Below, piece by piece: positions 1 through 10,600 of a DNA stretch of 64,000 bases (the stretch's first letter is position 1; every line of letters begins with the position of its first letter). A program made the position numbers and the translations under genes. The stretch lies in the NCBI RefSeq assembly GCF_921293095.1, contig NC_060259.1, positions 74,458,120 to 74,522,119 of the forward strand, in the 5' to 3' direction. The notes below the pieces were generated by a model, which saw nothing but the letters and a program-made list of their open reading frames with translations, was not told the origin of the DNA and made no database searches. The stretch is from Ischnura elegans. Lineage: Eukaryota; Arthropoda; Insecta; Odonata; Coenagrionidae.

Positions 1-681
1 ATTATTATTCACCCACTTTTTTTTAACGATATTTGAAAATCTTCTAGACTTTGTGAAATGGAGTGGGAATCATGCCTAGGTACTCTGTAAATAAATTAAA
101 TGGAGGCTCTTTTGTGTTGTGTTTCTCCGTAGTTCAGTCAAAATACAATTTTTCTCAGAAATTTTTGGTTTAGGTTTATTACTTCCCCTCTTTGTTTTAT
201 TTGGGGTACTGAATTGGAAACTGAAGTTTGTTTACACAATTTTTATGCAACATCACAAAAAATACGAAAAGGTTATTTTTAATTTTTCGATAATATTTGT
301 TTTATATTGGAAGCTATCTACTATTCGAGTCTTAAGTTCTCATTTCAAATAAAACATTGATTGCCTAAGTTTGGATAGAACTATAAAATGGATGTTCATG
401 TATTAATGTTTATTAAGTTATTGTGTCATTTATTTGTTTCTTTATTACTTGTCTAAAGTAAAAAGTAGGTAACAATTATATTGTTGAGCAGTGGCACCCC
501 TATTTTATTCTAGTTTTTCATGGAGCTAAACGAGAGGGCTATGCAGGGACTGAGTGTGAATGTGCATATTAAAGGCATTGCATAAGTGGGGGTTCAGTTA
601 CTGTATATTATATGGTAGAAATTATATTTTGTAGTGGAAAATATATTATAATTGAATATGACTGTTTTGGCTTTTTTCTAG
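1..681. other. Intron sequence upstream of the YIPF-like exon
   Basis: This AT-rich stretch ends in a pyrimidine tract and AG at 680-681, so it is read as the intron before the YIPF-like penultimate exon. I found no earlier YIPF exon and no repeat with clear ends. Confidence 0.5.
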
Positions 682-2433
682 GTTCTATGGGTTATCCAAG
701 TGGGATGGCTGCAGTGGTTGTTGGTAGTCATTGGAGCAGTGCTTTCAGGGTCAGTTTTACTCATGACTATTTGGCCTGCTGTTGAGAACAATCATCGCCG
801 TGTATCTTGTGCCATAGTCATCACCATGTTGGCTCTCCACATTCTTCTTGCTGCAGGTTTCATGGTGAGACAATATTTTACTATAGTGAGGTTTAACTTA
901 GGGTAACGTTGTTGCTACCACATTGACAGTATGGTTTCAAATTCTAATGTACAGGACCAAAATAAATTTAAAGCCTTTAAGACATTTACTGGGAAAGTAC
1001 TCTCCCAAGCCTTAAGTGGCTCTGCATGGTTGTGATTGTTTCTCCTTTCACTATCCTTCAAAACCCATCCTTTTACTTCCATTTATTTATGTCCAGTAAA
1101 AGGCATTTGGATAAATTCATGGCTGGATGTGTTGCTCTGATTAGCCCCGACTCTCAAATTCTCTGGGCAGTGTTACGACTTTGCACCATATAAATGCCAA
1201 TGTTGGCTTACCTTAGGGCTCCAGGATATGTGATTTTGAGGGACATTCATGTAGATTATTTTCTTAGCCTATCCAAAAAGTTAAGTGTATATGTGCATTA
1301 TAATAAAACATTATGATAATATTGGGAAAATTGTGGTTCTTGAATTTTGTATTGTGCTGTTTTTGTCCATTTAAGTTGGATGAATTTTGACTCACAATCA
1401 TTTTTCGTAATTACATACTGTTGTACATGCAGCGTGATTTCCTAGCTCAAAGGTATTGCTTTTAGAATATGGAGAGTATATTATTGGATCAAAGCTTTCT
1501 TAAATGGTCAAGAGTAATGTTCAAAGTTTGTGAGAGAATGATGGCTTGGTAAATAAGGGGCTATGAACAGTGGCAGATCCAAGATAGGGACAAGGGAGGG
1601 GCTAAGGAGGAAGTATCCTCCCAGCTGTAGTGGGGATCCGAACAAAATGACTATTCTATCTAGTGTAAATTGGATATTTACGGTGGGAGGTATGGTCCCC
1701 TTAGCCCCCCCTCCCCCCTATAAATCTACCACTGGCTATGGACAGTGGGAAAAAGAGGAGAAACAATGGCAACAACACAGAGCTGCCTAAGGTTTACAAG
1801 AGAACTCTCCTATGTTGAAGCCTTAACTTGTGTGTCACTGGTTAGCAGTGAGTCCACAAACTTTGGATTACCTTGAAATCTGTAAACTATTATTGGATAT
1901 GAAAAAATTACCATGTGGGTAAAATTTACATAAAATGTTTTTATTCACAAAACTATTTTGAGATGTTTAGTATTTAAGTGAATATGTATTCATGCACACT
2001 TTTTGATTAAAATCTGTGAGAAAGGATCACAAATGTGTAGAATTGAGATGGAATAACCCATTGATTACATATATATTGGCTGTGGACTAAAAAGAATTAT
2101 TTGTCAATTGATTCTTGATGCTTCTCGAGAAACTGATTTTGTTACTTATCATTACCTGAAGTTTCAAAAAATGTCCTGAAGTTAAATTTTCTCCTTGTTA
2201 TTTAAGTTATTCTGGAAGTTTTGCAATTTTTAGTTCTAGAGAATTCATTCTATTTGACATCAGGATTAATTATTCAATATTGGGAACCAAGAAGGGAAGT
2301 AGGGTATGAAGAGAATGGTTACTAACTGTTAGATTATTTATGCTGAGGGTGTTTGATATTTTTATGAATTTCTTTTCAGCTCTATTTCTTCCATGTTCCT
2401 CCTCTTGAGGAAGTGAAGACTACTGCTGGGTGA
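682..2433 (+). CDS. YIPF1/YIPF2-like Golgi membrane protein, last two exons (5' part outside window)
   Basis: Two exons are visible. The first is 682-864, after a TTTTTCTAG acceptor and before a GTGAGA donor. The second is 2380-2433, after a TTTTCAG acceptor and ending in TGA. Both junctions are phase 0, and together they encode the last 78 residues. The protein has a hydrophobic segment starting VLWVIQVGWLQWLLVV, then SGSVLLMTIWPAVENNHRRV, a second membrane segment ALHILLAAGFM, and the tail LYFFHVPPLEEVKTTAG. The WPAV motif, the polar loop and the FF-containing tail match the C-terminal membrane part of YIPF1/YIPF2, five-span Yip1-family proteins of Golgi membranes that bind Rab GTPases. The upstream exons are not in the window: no earlier exon is visible in 1-681. 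YIPF1 and YIPF2 cannot be separated from this part, since many invertebrates have one gene for both. Confidence 0.85.
1568..1734. mobile_element. hAT-like MITE in the YIPF-like intron
   Basis: A 167-bp non-coding element begins CAGTGGCAGATCCAAG and ends with the inverted version ATAAATCTACCACTG. It is flanked by near-identical 8-bp copies, GCTATGAA (1560-1567) and GCTATGGA (1735-1742), matching at 7 of 8 positions. An 8-bp target duplication and CAGTG termini are typical of the hAT superfamily. It is too short to encode transposase. Confidence 0.7.
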
Positions 2434-2522
2434 TATTCAGCAATGCTGAAGAAAGTTTTTCCTTCATAATGTGTGTGTTTTTTTGTCGAAGTTGATGGGA
2501 TTATTCAATTTCAAATCTGTTA

Positions 2523-2528
2523 AATAAA
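2523..2528 (+). terminator. AATAAA polyadenylation signal of the YIPF-like gene
   Basis: A canonical AATAAA lies 90 bases after the TGA stop of the YIPF-like gene, inside a T-rich 3' UTR. This spacing is normal for an animal mRNA end. No other AATAAA was noticed between the stop and this site. Confidence 0.55.
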
Positions 2529-2639
2529 GCTTTTTTATTAAACTCTTACTCCAAACTACCTCTTTTATTGCTTTGGAAACCCACACTAATGGCCAAAGAA
2601 ATGAATTTAAAATTGATGGTTTGAGGCATAACTTTGTGA

Positions 2640-3010
2640 AAGTGATTCATTATGAAAAATGGAAAAGAAGAATTCCCACTCCCCTCCCACTCCTAAATTC
2701 CTGGGCTAATGACATGATGAACTCTTTGGCCTCTCTCTCACCTCCTGAACCCCCCTCCACATTCCATACAATCCCTAAGGGAGCATCCTCCCCCTAACTT
2801 CTTTCTACCCTATGAACAAGTTCTTTGCCCCTGCCTCATCTCTGTTGACCAATCCATTCAACCTAGTTACCTTCCTCCCTCCCCCTCCAAGCCTGGTATA
2901 AATTAATGTGATGGACCTCTGTGGAGTTCACCCGATGATGACGTCTCATGTTGAAACGATGGTCGTGTAAATAAATATTTCATGTGAAAGCGCTAAGTTT
3001 CTTATTCATT
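2640..3010 (+). repeat. Possible 3' tail of a retroelement with a GATGATG...GAAAC fold
   Basis: A C-rich stretch is followed by TATAAAT-like sequence, then CCCGATGATGACGTCTCATG, TTGAAACGATGGTCGTG and AAATAAATATTT. A CGATGATG/GAAAC pair near a pyrimidine-rich 3' end recalls the tails of Penelope-like elements and other arthropod retroelements. No reverse transcriptase frame is visible nearby, so this would be a truncated copy. The family assignment is a guess from motif shape. Confidence 0.25.
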
Positions 3011-4332
3011 TTTTAAATGAATTTTGATGTAAATAATAAAGTCAGATGCTGTACATCATATCTGTAGTTCTCCAAATTCTCCATTAGAGACAGTAAAGGT
3101 ATCTGCTAGAATTTTTTGAATCATTGTTGGAGAATTTTTCATAGCACAAAGCAAATTCTCGGAACTTATTATTAAAACTACTTATGAGAGTATAAGTCTG
3201 TGCTGGGACCTCTCGTCTACCCATCCTTAATCTTCTGCATTCCTGCTCTGAGTGGACCTACTGATAATTCTTCTACATTCATCGTCTCATTTTCTATCAC
3301 CAATTTCCTGTCTTTTTCTTGATTTTGGTAAGCTATCCTCGAGAATATAAGTATATGCAAGTAAATATCAGGAAGCTTGGTCAAAGCCAGGGAGGGCAGC
3401 TTCATCCTTATACAGAAGTTGATGAAATATTTCATTATGAATATTTAAAATTGCAAATGCACAATTGTAAAATGCCAGCTCCAATGGTGGTAGGCCAAAG
3501 CATTCCCTACTAATCCTGGTGTCTCAGGTTTGAGTCATGCTTGGGTTGGATTTATACCACCCTGAGTGTGGTTAAGTTTTATTGGTTCAGTCCCTGAAAA
3601 ACCTGATCCTAGGCTACAAATTGTAGTATTAAAAGTGCAAACAGGATGAAAGAATTGTTAAGGAAGCAAGACCATGATCTGCAGATGATTCTTTATTCTA
3701 AATGTTGAACTCCTTTGATAAAAACTTTGCAATTGATGAGGGGAGAATTCCCCCACCATTCCTCCTGGAATAGCCACCAGGTGGTTGAGGATTTTGCTAG
3801 CGGCATGTTTAGAATTTGCAAAACCAAGTTGTCACACCACTTATGGATCAACCCCTGAAGTAAGTTACGGTGGAAATAAATAATGATTCAAAAACCACTA
3901 AAAATGCAAAGACATTCGTTACCATGAGAATATGGCCTAGGAAATGTGGCTTTCCAAGTCACCATTCAATTATGGAGTTCAACAGCCAAGCTGCTGGTCT
4001 AATGACTTACAGTTGCCACATAGGGCCCCAGGGAATATGACAAAATTATGGGTCCTTTGAACCCTAAAAGCTTTCTAGCAATACCCAGGTGCTCGGGCTG
4101 TGGGTTTTCTACCCCTTTAGTCCCATTCCCCTCTTCGCAGGCCTGAACTCTGACCATCAAGGATGGAAACAGATGAATGCATAATCCGAGAAACCGATGA
4201 GCGATTAAGCCATTGCTGGTGGCGAATCCATATATGTACAGGTTATAATGTTGGCTGGGAGGGGAGCATGTGAAGATAACAAGTATCCGGCTATGCAACG
4301 GATCCTTCACGCCATTTCTATGCAGCCTAATT
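3011..4332. other. Spacer without a recognised gene
   Basis: Open frames here, for example minus 3999-4310 and minus 3217-3435, have no recognised domain and no convincing splice context. A weak tRNA B-box-like string (GGTTTGAGTCATG) near 3528 may be an eroded SINE. Confidence 0.4.
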
Positions 4333-4566
4333 TTAGGGGTGGGCAGGGCATCCCCTTGTATTCACCGCACGCCGCTTTATTTGTGAAAGACATCTAGCCA
4401 CATATTCCACATGGTCCACAACAATTTCCATGGGTGCGAGTGCGTTTCGTTCCACATTTGTCATAAATCTAGTGGCGCCATCATTTTGCAAAGCAATTGG
4501 CATCGTTTTTCCCGGGCTTATGGTTGAGTCTTTGCTGTGATCTTGTGTCGCAAACACACAGTACAT
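4333..4566 (-). CDS. Unrecognised open frame, candidate first exon
   Basis: An ATG-started frame of 77 codons begins at 4566 and contains MPIALQNDGATRFM and ALAPMEIVVDHVEYVARCLS. The composition is protein-like, with a regular hydrophobic pattern in EIVVDHVEYVARCLSQI that would suit an amphipathic helix. I do not recognise the family. A possible donor (GTGAAT) follows the arginine/alanine codons near the end, but no partner exon was found further left on this strand. An ATTGG box lies about 55 bases upstream of the start. It may be a genuine first exon of a leftward gene or a chance frame. Confidence 0.3.
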   Translation of the reverse strand: MYCVFATQDHSKDSTISPGKTMPIALQNDGATRFMTNVERNALAPMEIVVDHVEYVARCLSQIKRRAVNTRGCPAHP

Positions 4567-5058
4567 TCTATGCTGTTCTTAGTTGACTAGCTCGTGTCAA
4601 CTTCTACGTACGCCGTTCTAATTGGTTAGAGGTACGTTATTAGGATACGACCGTGATTTTTATATCAATTTTCTTTTGGTATTCCATGGTTATTGACTGA
4701 GCCGCTAACGCGTTACGAAGCCTTGTCAATAGCGATTTGAAGCATATTGGCTGATTTTTGCCAGAGCTATTTCTTTCATGAGCACTGAATTTGAAAGTGG
4801 TGTGCGTTGGTGACTGTGTTGTTTCATATTAGTGCCATACGCATGAGGGTTAAAAATCTAAGTGCTCGGAATAAAAATCGGAAGTGTTTTCTATTGGTCG
4901 CTGGCTGTGGATGTTCTAATTTAGATAAATAATTTCAGGGATAATTGTATCATTTGCTCTCAACATAAGCAGTTTTGGTTCCAGGTTTCTTTCCTCATCA
5001 AGATCGTCAAGTACCTCATGGTGAAAAAAGATTGTGGATCATTTCAAGACCTCTTATA
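4567..5058. promoter_or_regulatory. Candidate divergent promoter region
   Basis: This gap lies between the starts of the leftward frame at 4566 and the rightward ATG at 5059. It has an ATTGG (inverted CCAAT) near 4620 and more CpG than the DNA to its left. No TATA box is obvious. The promoter reading depends on the two flanking candidate exons being real. Confidence 0.2.
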
Positions 5059-5116
5059 CAATGGCTGCCACAGATCCAGACAACGGAAAACTGAATCCAT
5101 CCTTACCGAGAGATCA
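5059..5116 (+). CDS. Candidate first coding exon, gene unknown
   Basis: An ATG in a favourable context (ACAATGG) opens a short frame, MAATDPDNGKLNPSLPRDQ, which runs into a consensus donor AGG|GTAAGA. The N-terminal composition looks like a real protein start. No continuation in a compatible frame was found. In particular it does not join in frame to the BORCS6 start exon at 7640. It could be a leader exon spliced to a distant exon, or a coincidence. Confidence 0.25.
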
Positions 5117-5646
5117 GGGTAAGATAATTTTAGTGCGCCTGTTCTGGTCACCGAAAAGTCGGATACCACTTGTGAAGCACTATTTTGGGTACTGAGGGAA
5201 GACTTGCCAATGGAAAACTTCATAGGCGCTCTGAATGTATTTGACAAGTTGCAAGAGAATTCTTCTTTAAGGGAAGTAATAGGGGTTTACTACAAATACG
5301 TGCGAGTCAAAAAACATGTTCATGCTCATATGTAATGTCCCAGAAGTAAATATTTACTCTATTTTATAATAGTCAGTAGATAACTACTATACGACGTCGC
5401 AGCCGTTAATATGGGAGCGGCAACCGCGAAATCGACGTACAGTGGGAGTGAGGCGAACAGACTACCGAAAACACGCCATGAACGATATGGTGCTCCCACT
5501 CACTGCTAAAATTGAGTGAAATTTAGCCGTTATATTGTCCGTAGGTCCCAAACCCCCTCTCACTATCTCCTGTACTGTATATTAGGATAACCTCCCGACA
5601 TTTACCACCCCGTCCCGTTTCCCGCCACATTAGAGGTTACCGCGCG

Positions 5647-5922
5647 CAGTGGCGGATTCAGGGGTGCGCCCCCTGCCCCTTTATCCGCCACTGCATTTCC
5701 CCTTTTTTTCATTTCCTGGAAAATTGAAAAAATAGGAATCTTTTAGGTGACTCTCAAATTAAAGATTTCATTTCGTAATTTAAAATAATTGGTAAATATT
5801 CAAAAGTTACTTGTATCACCTCAGACGTATAACGTTGAGCGGTATTGCATGCCACCAAGGCGCCGCAGAAAGTGATGAGGGCCGCCCCCCCCCCCCAAAA
5901 ATACGACCTTAATCCGTCCCTG
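5647..5922. mobile_element. MITE with CAGTGGCGGATT-type inverted ends
   Basis: The left end CAGTGGCGGATTCAGG and the inverted right end CAGGGACGGATTAAGG (read on the minus strand) match at 13 of 16 positions. A G/C homopolymer lies inside the right end. The first 47 bases (5647-5693) also fold on themselves, ending ATCCGCCACTG. No target duplication is visible. A hAT-like origin is likely from the ends. Confidence 0.45.
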
Positions 5923-7239
5923 GGCTCGGGGTTATATCCTTCTTTCCCGCGGCAGAGATAATCTTCTAAACACCACTTCTGCCCTGCCTTCTTTCCACTA
6001 GACGTCTCTCGATCCATGTCTGTCTTCTACCTTACCAATATCCTCTTTTGCGCCCCATTTCACTCTGAAACGACTGGAAGCCTTGCCGCCTAGCTCTGTT
6101 GGAAGCACGTAATTCACCGTGGTAACCGGGTCCCGTATTTTATAGGATGAGTTTACTTGTTGGTACGGAACTTAGGGGGGCCTCGAGCTGCCAGGAAAAA
6201 TCCCGATTATATTGAAGTCCGCTGAGCTGGCCAGTCACCAACGCGTCACAAGTAACAAATATATTCCTCATGGAAATTCTGTTAGTTTTTTTTATAAATT
6301 TGTCTATGAATGGGATGGATGAAAGAAAATTCAGTGTTTTTCTCAACTTCATTTTCACGTAAAATATTTAGTGCTATCTGAACCGTCATACTGATTGAGA
6401 AATATAATTTTTCAAGGTATTTTGATGGAATTCCCTTTCGTCAACCTTGCATTATTAAAAATGTACAGAATCCCTTATGGAAGAGTGGTGCTCTTTTTTA
6501 TCAATTGCAACAGGGTAGGCTCGAAGATTTTCGTGGCGTTGATCAGATGATTTCTGCATTTTCTTTGGACAAAGCCAAACGGACGCGATTAGAACACGAA
6601 GAAAATTCAAAAATCATTTTAGGGTTTAAAGGTGATATGTAATGGTGGTCTAGATTCTATCTCTACTGGAGAGAAATCCCCTTAGTCATTATAGATTTCA
6701 GACAATTTGAATATGATATCTCTTCTCTTAAGGGCGTCATAATGATAGCCTGGTTGGTTATGTAAATTGGTTTAGACTATGAATAACCGATAGCAGTGTT
6801 AGATATCCTGTCTGACGTGTGAGCCATTCCGCGGCTATATCATAAAATTTGCGCAGAAGCTGGCCCTGACATGGTAGTAATTATTCTTAGTCGAAGCGAA
6901 TTTTTGTTTTTAATGGCTTTGTATTTTACTTGGTATTGGTCGATTTTTGTCTATGTTTTCCCCCTAATTGGTATTTCCAAGTATGCGATTCCACCAGCTT
7001 AGTTCTGCATCTACATTATAACACGCGAGCCCCCTCAATAGACTTAGAGTGGGTTAAATTTATATTTTTGACGTGGGATCGAACCAACGACCTTATCCGC
7101 GGCAAATCCCCACTGTATGTATCATCGCGGATGAGTTTTGTCTTCTGCGATGATGTGCTCGTAGTTTCCTCTCTAATGTTTACCGTAAGGCCAATTTATG
7201 GCTTTTTCCTCATTATTATTCATAGAGACTTAATTAAGA
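5923..7239. other. Spacer before BORCS6, nothing recognised
   Basis: No coding frame with a recognisable family and no repeat with clear boundaries was found. The longest frames here are short and lack splice support. Confidence 0.4.
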
Positions 7240-7275
7240 AATTGGTGATATGACGATCTTTGTTTTGAAAATTCA
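7240..7275 (+). other. Possible 5' UTR exon end of BORCS6
   Basis: A near-perfect donor (TTCAG|GTAAGG) falls after 7275. The BORCS6 start codon is preceded by a plausible acceptor (CACTAAT branch-like string, then ATATTTAG at 7631-7638). Joining them gives a leader exon spliced one base before the ATG. The 5' limit of this exon cannot be seen; the start given is nominal. Confidence 0.3.
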
Positions 7276-7430
7276 GGTAAGGCATTTGCTTTATTTGAAC
7301 AATCCGCGGTACTTGAGTACGCCCTGCCGAGCGGCAACTGTTTTGAATTTTGGAGTAGCAGAGACATCTGGCAATGAGGTTCAAGTTACCTCTTCTGTCA
7401 TTGGAGGACTTCTCTCATTCTTCAAAACAA

Positions 7431-7438
7431 TTGACGTC
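7431..7438. promoter_or_regulatory. TGACGTCA (full CRE/ATF site) upstream of BORCS6
   Basis: A perfect 8-bp palindromic CRE lies about 200 bases before the BORCS6 ATG. It would be a promoter element if transcription starts just downstream, or intronic if the leader exon ending at 7275 is used. Confidence 0.35.
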
Positions 7439-7639
7439 ACTGTTAACCAACCACAACCAACGAAATTCGTACGGGCTTGTAGCAGAAGGTCTGAAGTTTG
7501 TTGACTATTCATGCGGTTCAGTTATCGAGGTTTTTCATTGTACTGAATTGTGCCCCCGCACGTGCGAATTAGTTTCGCTGAAGGCTTTTCAGCGAGACAT
7601 TAAGGTTGTTTTAAGATAATAGTAACACTAATATTTAGG

Positions 7640-10600
7640 ATGGCAAAAGATGTCAGTGGTGTTAGCAGCCACTGTGATAGCGAAATGAAACCCCCTAATC
7701 TTGAAGGAGATTTGCCTGGGAAATTAGATAATTTATCTCCTGGCACTGATGAAATAGCACCTGTTGATCTGGACGATGATCGGGTAAGGAATTTTATAAG
7801 TTTGGGCCATGCTTATTTTTGTTATTAAACAGTAAACTTTGTATTCAGTATTTGTTATCTCAGTGTGTTTATGCTGAATATTTTGAAATATTCGCTTCGC
7901 AGTTACATGAGATGACGGCTTCCTACTCTGAAATTTCTTTTGATTCTCAACCCTCGCCGCCTGATGGCTCAGAATCAGTGGACAGATCTTTTGACATCAA
8001 CCCTGCATTCATATCACAGACCACATCCATTCATTCAGACAGTCACGATTTGTTTTCTGAGAGGACTTTTGAGGGGGATAGTCGAAGACCCGATAAGTTA
8101 GATTTACAACGGTCATTTGAAAGTGGCAGTGGTGGAAATGCTTTCACAAAAGCTCTGGAAAACCTACAGCTTGAGGGAACTGTCTCTCAGGAAGGTGACA
8201 TGGTTTTGTTTGTGGCAGAAGATTTGGAAACGAAAATAAAGCTATCTAGTCCTGTTAGTAGGAACGGTAATTATGAGGATTTTGTATAAAATATAGTTAC
8301 AAATGTAATTGTGACTTAGTATTTAGAAATTTCGATATGCTTGTGCTTTGTAATTACTCATGTTTAAGTATCTCTTAAAAATCATGTATTTAAAAAAAAT
8401 TATTTGGAAATCTGGAGAATATTAATTCAGTTAAAAGTGCTGTGACAGCCTTCTGCTTCCTGAACTTATCTTTCAATATTTGTAATGAAGGCCCATATGC
8501 AGCCATTCTGTAATTTTATCTTTTAAACTACCTACCTGTAAGCTATATGACAAGCTAATTAGGAATACTCCAAGGTTTTTATATCATATTCCTGTATTTT
8601 GTTAATTTGCTGATCTTTGAGATTCCCTGAAAGGAATACGCCAAGCTTTATTAAATCACATTTCCATCTTGTATTAATTTTCAGAATCTTTGGGATTCCC
8701 TGTTTCTAGAAGTTCAACCCCTAGTCTATACAGACAGGCATTAACTCCTCAGCTGCCTACGATAGATTCAAATGTGCTGAATGATCTAGAAATTGAAGCA
8801 AGAAAAGTTGCCACCTCAGTAGACACACTCACTGAGAATTTAGCTGGTATTCTTCACAGTGTAAGTTATTGAATTATTTCTATGTTTTTTGGTGTTCCAT
8901 TTTCTGTTGTAAAATTTTATCACCACTGTTATTAACCATGACATAGTCATGAAGCACTTTTTTCTTTGCTGAGAATAGAAATGTTGATGTTATAGAGAAT
9001 CCCTTTAAAATATATGTATAAAATACCTGGGTCAGCTCCAAGCCTTGTTGACATTTTTTAAGTCTGAGAAAATTATTCTTATGTCTGAAATCTTACAGCT
9101 AATATCTTGTGAATTGGTGTCAGCTGGGCTTCAATTTGTATAATGATAAAAGTGCACCAGTTGTTGTCATCTGACTGAAAAATTTCCATTTGAAAGAAAA
9201 GCTGTAAAAGCCTAATAAGATAAACTGATGAGAAACAAATCATTTAGAGTTAAGTTCTTTCATTTAGAGTTTCTCAAGTAATGCTATACCAGCCGAGGGA
9301 ATGAAGTTGATATGCTGACTTGCAGTGGTGTAACTAGGAATATGCTTTGTGGAGGAATGGGGGGGGGACCCAAGGGGGCGGAACTTGTGGGAGAGGGATG
9401 GGAGTGTCATGCCATCGGAGGGAGTGAGCACCCTACCTGACTCCTTCACCAGTCACCAGTTGGTATTCACTCAGTCTCACTGCCATGATATTATTAAATG
9501 ATCTTCAACTTTAAGCAGATGCAGTTATTATATGTTGAAACTAGGCAATAGTTTTAAGTACTTTTTTTATTTCTCTCAGGCTTGGGGGGAGGGGGATGGG
9601 CAAAATTCCCCTTTCCCCCCCCCCCCATAGTTAAGTCACTGGTGGTTAGAGTATTGGCTTATCACCCATTGGGTTCAAATCCCAGTTGGTTAAGATTTTC
9701 CAGAGAATACCCTATATCTGCTTTAGTGCTTTGTGGAGGGCACTTCAAGTACAGTATTCACTATATTCGTCAGATGGGACATTAAAATGTGGTCCTCTTG
9801 GTACTTTTTGTGAAAGCAGAGTAATACCGATGTGAGATATCTCTCCTCCCTTCCTCTTCCCTCATGGTGCAAATGACGTTAGCTGTTGGTTGCCTTCTCT
9901 AAGTATCATATTATGTATCAGTTGGGTTTTGATGCCCCAGAAAAGCTGTTGGAGCTGATTTGATGCATTTTTCATTTTTACCCTTTATATTCAGTTGAAT
10001 GAAGAAATAGCATCAGTTTGTTGAGTGTCCATCTAGGTAGCTCTGTGGTAGGGCTCATTCATTTTTCTGAGTGGTCTTTTCAGCTACTACTTGCCCGAGC
10101 ACTTGTCGTTGATTCGTGGTAGTTCAAATATTAGTTATAGGTAGCTAATGGTGTTTTGCTACTTGATTCAATAGCCCCTTTGTAGTGCACACACAACTTT
10201 TCCACCCAGGGAGACTGAGAATATACCACAAAGTGGTCTGCTCTTGAGGTGAGCAAGAGCTCTCACTACCTTGAATTGCAAATGCTCAAATTCACACCGT
10301 CAGCATCTCCTTTCCCAAATCGTCTATGTATAGTAGAGGCTGTGCTTTGTAATTCCATGCATGGTGAACTGAAGTGTGGTGTGGTCTGTGGAGGAAGCGA
10401 CTGACAGCTAACATCATTTGTGCCAAAGGGAAGAGTAGGGAACGAAGGATGAGGAGAAACCTGGCATCAGCATTAGCCTGCTCTTTATAAAAGGCACCAA
10501 GGTACCACAGCACAACTTCCCATCTGATGAATGGGGTGCTGTTCTTCAAGTGCCCTCCACCAAGGTACATAAGGTAGGAATTAGGCAGTCTCTGAAAAAT

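Noticed and set aside
7250-7619. Overlapping frames upstream of BORCS6
   Set aside because: They contain a CRE and a donor, do not join in frame to the BORCS6 start, and match no family.
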